Shown here in pieces: positions 6,034-6,054 of a DNA stretch of 6,054 bases. The DNA is from Bryobacterales bacterium (GTDB lineage Bacteria; Acidobacteriota; Terriglobia; Bryobacterales; Bryobacteraceae). Both the position numbers and the translations under genes were made by a program. The number at the start of each line of letters is the position of its first letter. Position 1 is the stretch's first letter. The stretch covers positions 4,458-10,511 of the forward strand of contig PKYZ01000363.1 of the NCBI GenBank assembly GCA_003132865.1, in the 5' to 3' direction. The notes beneath the pieces are model-generated. The model was not told where the DNA came from and searched no databases. It saw only the letters and a list, made by a program, of their open reading frames with translations.

Positions 6034-6054
6034 ATGCAAGAGTCGTACAGGGAA
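6034..6054 (+). CDS. Start of a plus-strand ORF (MQESYRE...) resembling the leader ORF of group II intron RT elements
   Basis: ATG at 6034-6036 opens seven codons, MQESYRE, to the right edge. A GGAG Shine-Dalgarno (6023-6026) lies seven bases upstream, an ideal distance. From memory, short hypothetical proteins beginning MQESYREG or MQESYIEG are annotated very often just upstream of group II intron reverse transcriptase/maturase genes, where the ORF appears to be a conserved part of the intron RNA read as protein. Seven codons are too few to prove this, but the match with its upstream GGAG-TAGCGAA is specific. If correct, a retroelement inserted upstream of the S9 peptidase begins near here and continues rightwards. 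The alternative is an unrelated divergent gene or no gene at all. Confidence 0.45.

Noticed and set aside
5891..6053. Minus-strand open frame from the right edge whose TGA overlaps the peptidase ATG
   Set aside because: The overlap looks like translational coupling, but the frame crosses the GGTCTG/CAGACC hairpin, lacks a convincing start in the window, and runs antisense to the better supported MQESYRE start.

Overview
The window looks like a piece of a GC-rich Acidobacteriota chromosome, probably Bryobacterales/Solibacter-like. This is inferred from three things: a Gloeo_Verruco (GloVer) tandem-repeat protein, a secreted S9 peptidase with an extra C-terminal domain, and GC-rich codon use that produces very long antisense open frames. 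I had no database access, so the taxonomic call is a judgement from family content.

Layout from left to right. (1) Positions 1-651, minus strand: the N-terminal 217 codons of an OPT-family oligopeptide transporter that runs off the left edge. (2) Positions 669-1331, minus strand: a secreted protein of unknown function directly upstream of the transporter and probably co-transcribed with it. (3) Positions 1332-1489: a 158-bp divergent intergenic region. (4) Positions 1490-2680, plus strand: a GloVer-repeat protein. Its last repeat continues in another frame to a stop at 2686-2688, so the gene appears to carry a one-base frameshift near 2549-2551. (5) Positions 2689-3227: a largely non-coding gap with a strong hairpin, a doubtful minus-strand small ORF with a coiled-coil-like start, and an AT-rich stretch with a C5/G5 hairpin. 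(6) Positions 3228-5894, minus strand: a complete 888-aa secreted S9 (prolyl-oligopeptidase family) peptidase with an intact Ser-Asp-His triad and a C-terminal extension of about 220 residues resembling DUF3108-type domains. (7) Positions 5895-6054: upstream region of the peptidase. At its far right is a well-placed Shine-Dalgarno and the first seven codons (MQESYRE) of a plus-strand ORF. From memory, this matches the small ORF usually found just upstream of group II intron reverse transcriptase genes.

A secreted peptidase and an oligopeptide importer lie within 3 kb of each other, which would fit scavenging of extracellular peptides. They are in separate transcription units, so the link is only suggestive. 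Most of the window is ordinary for such a genome. The points most worth following are the possible retroelement edge at the right end, the peptidase-domain fusion, and the frameshifted repeat protein.
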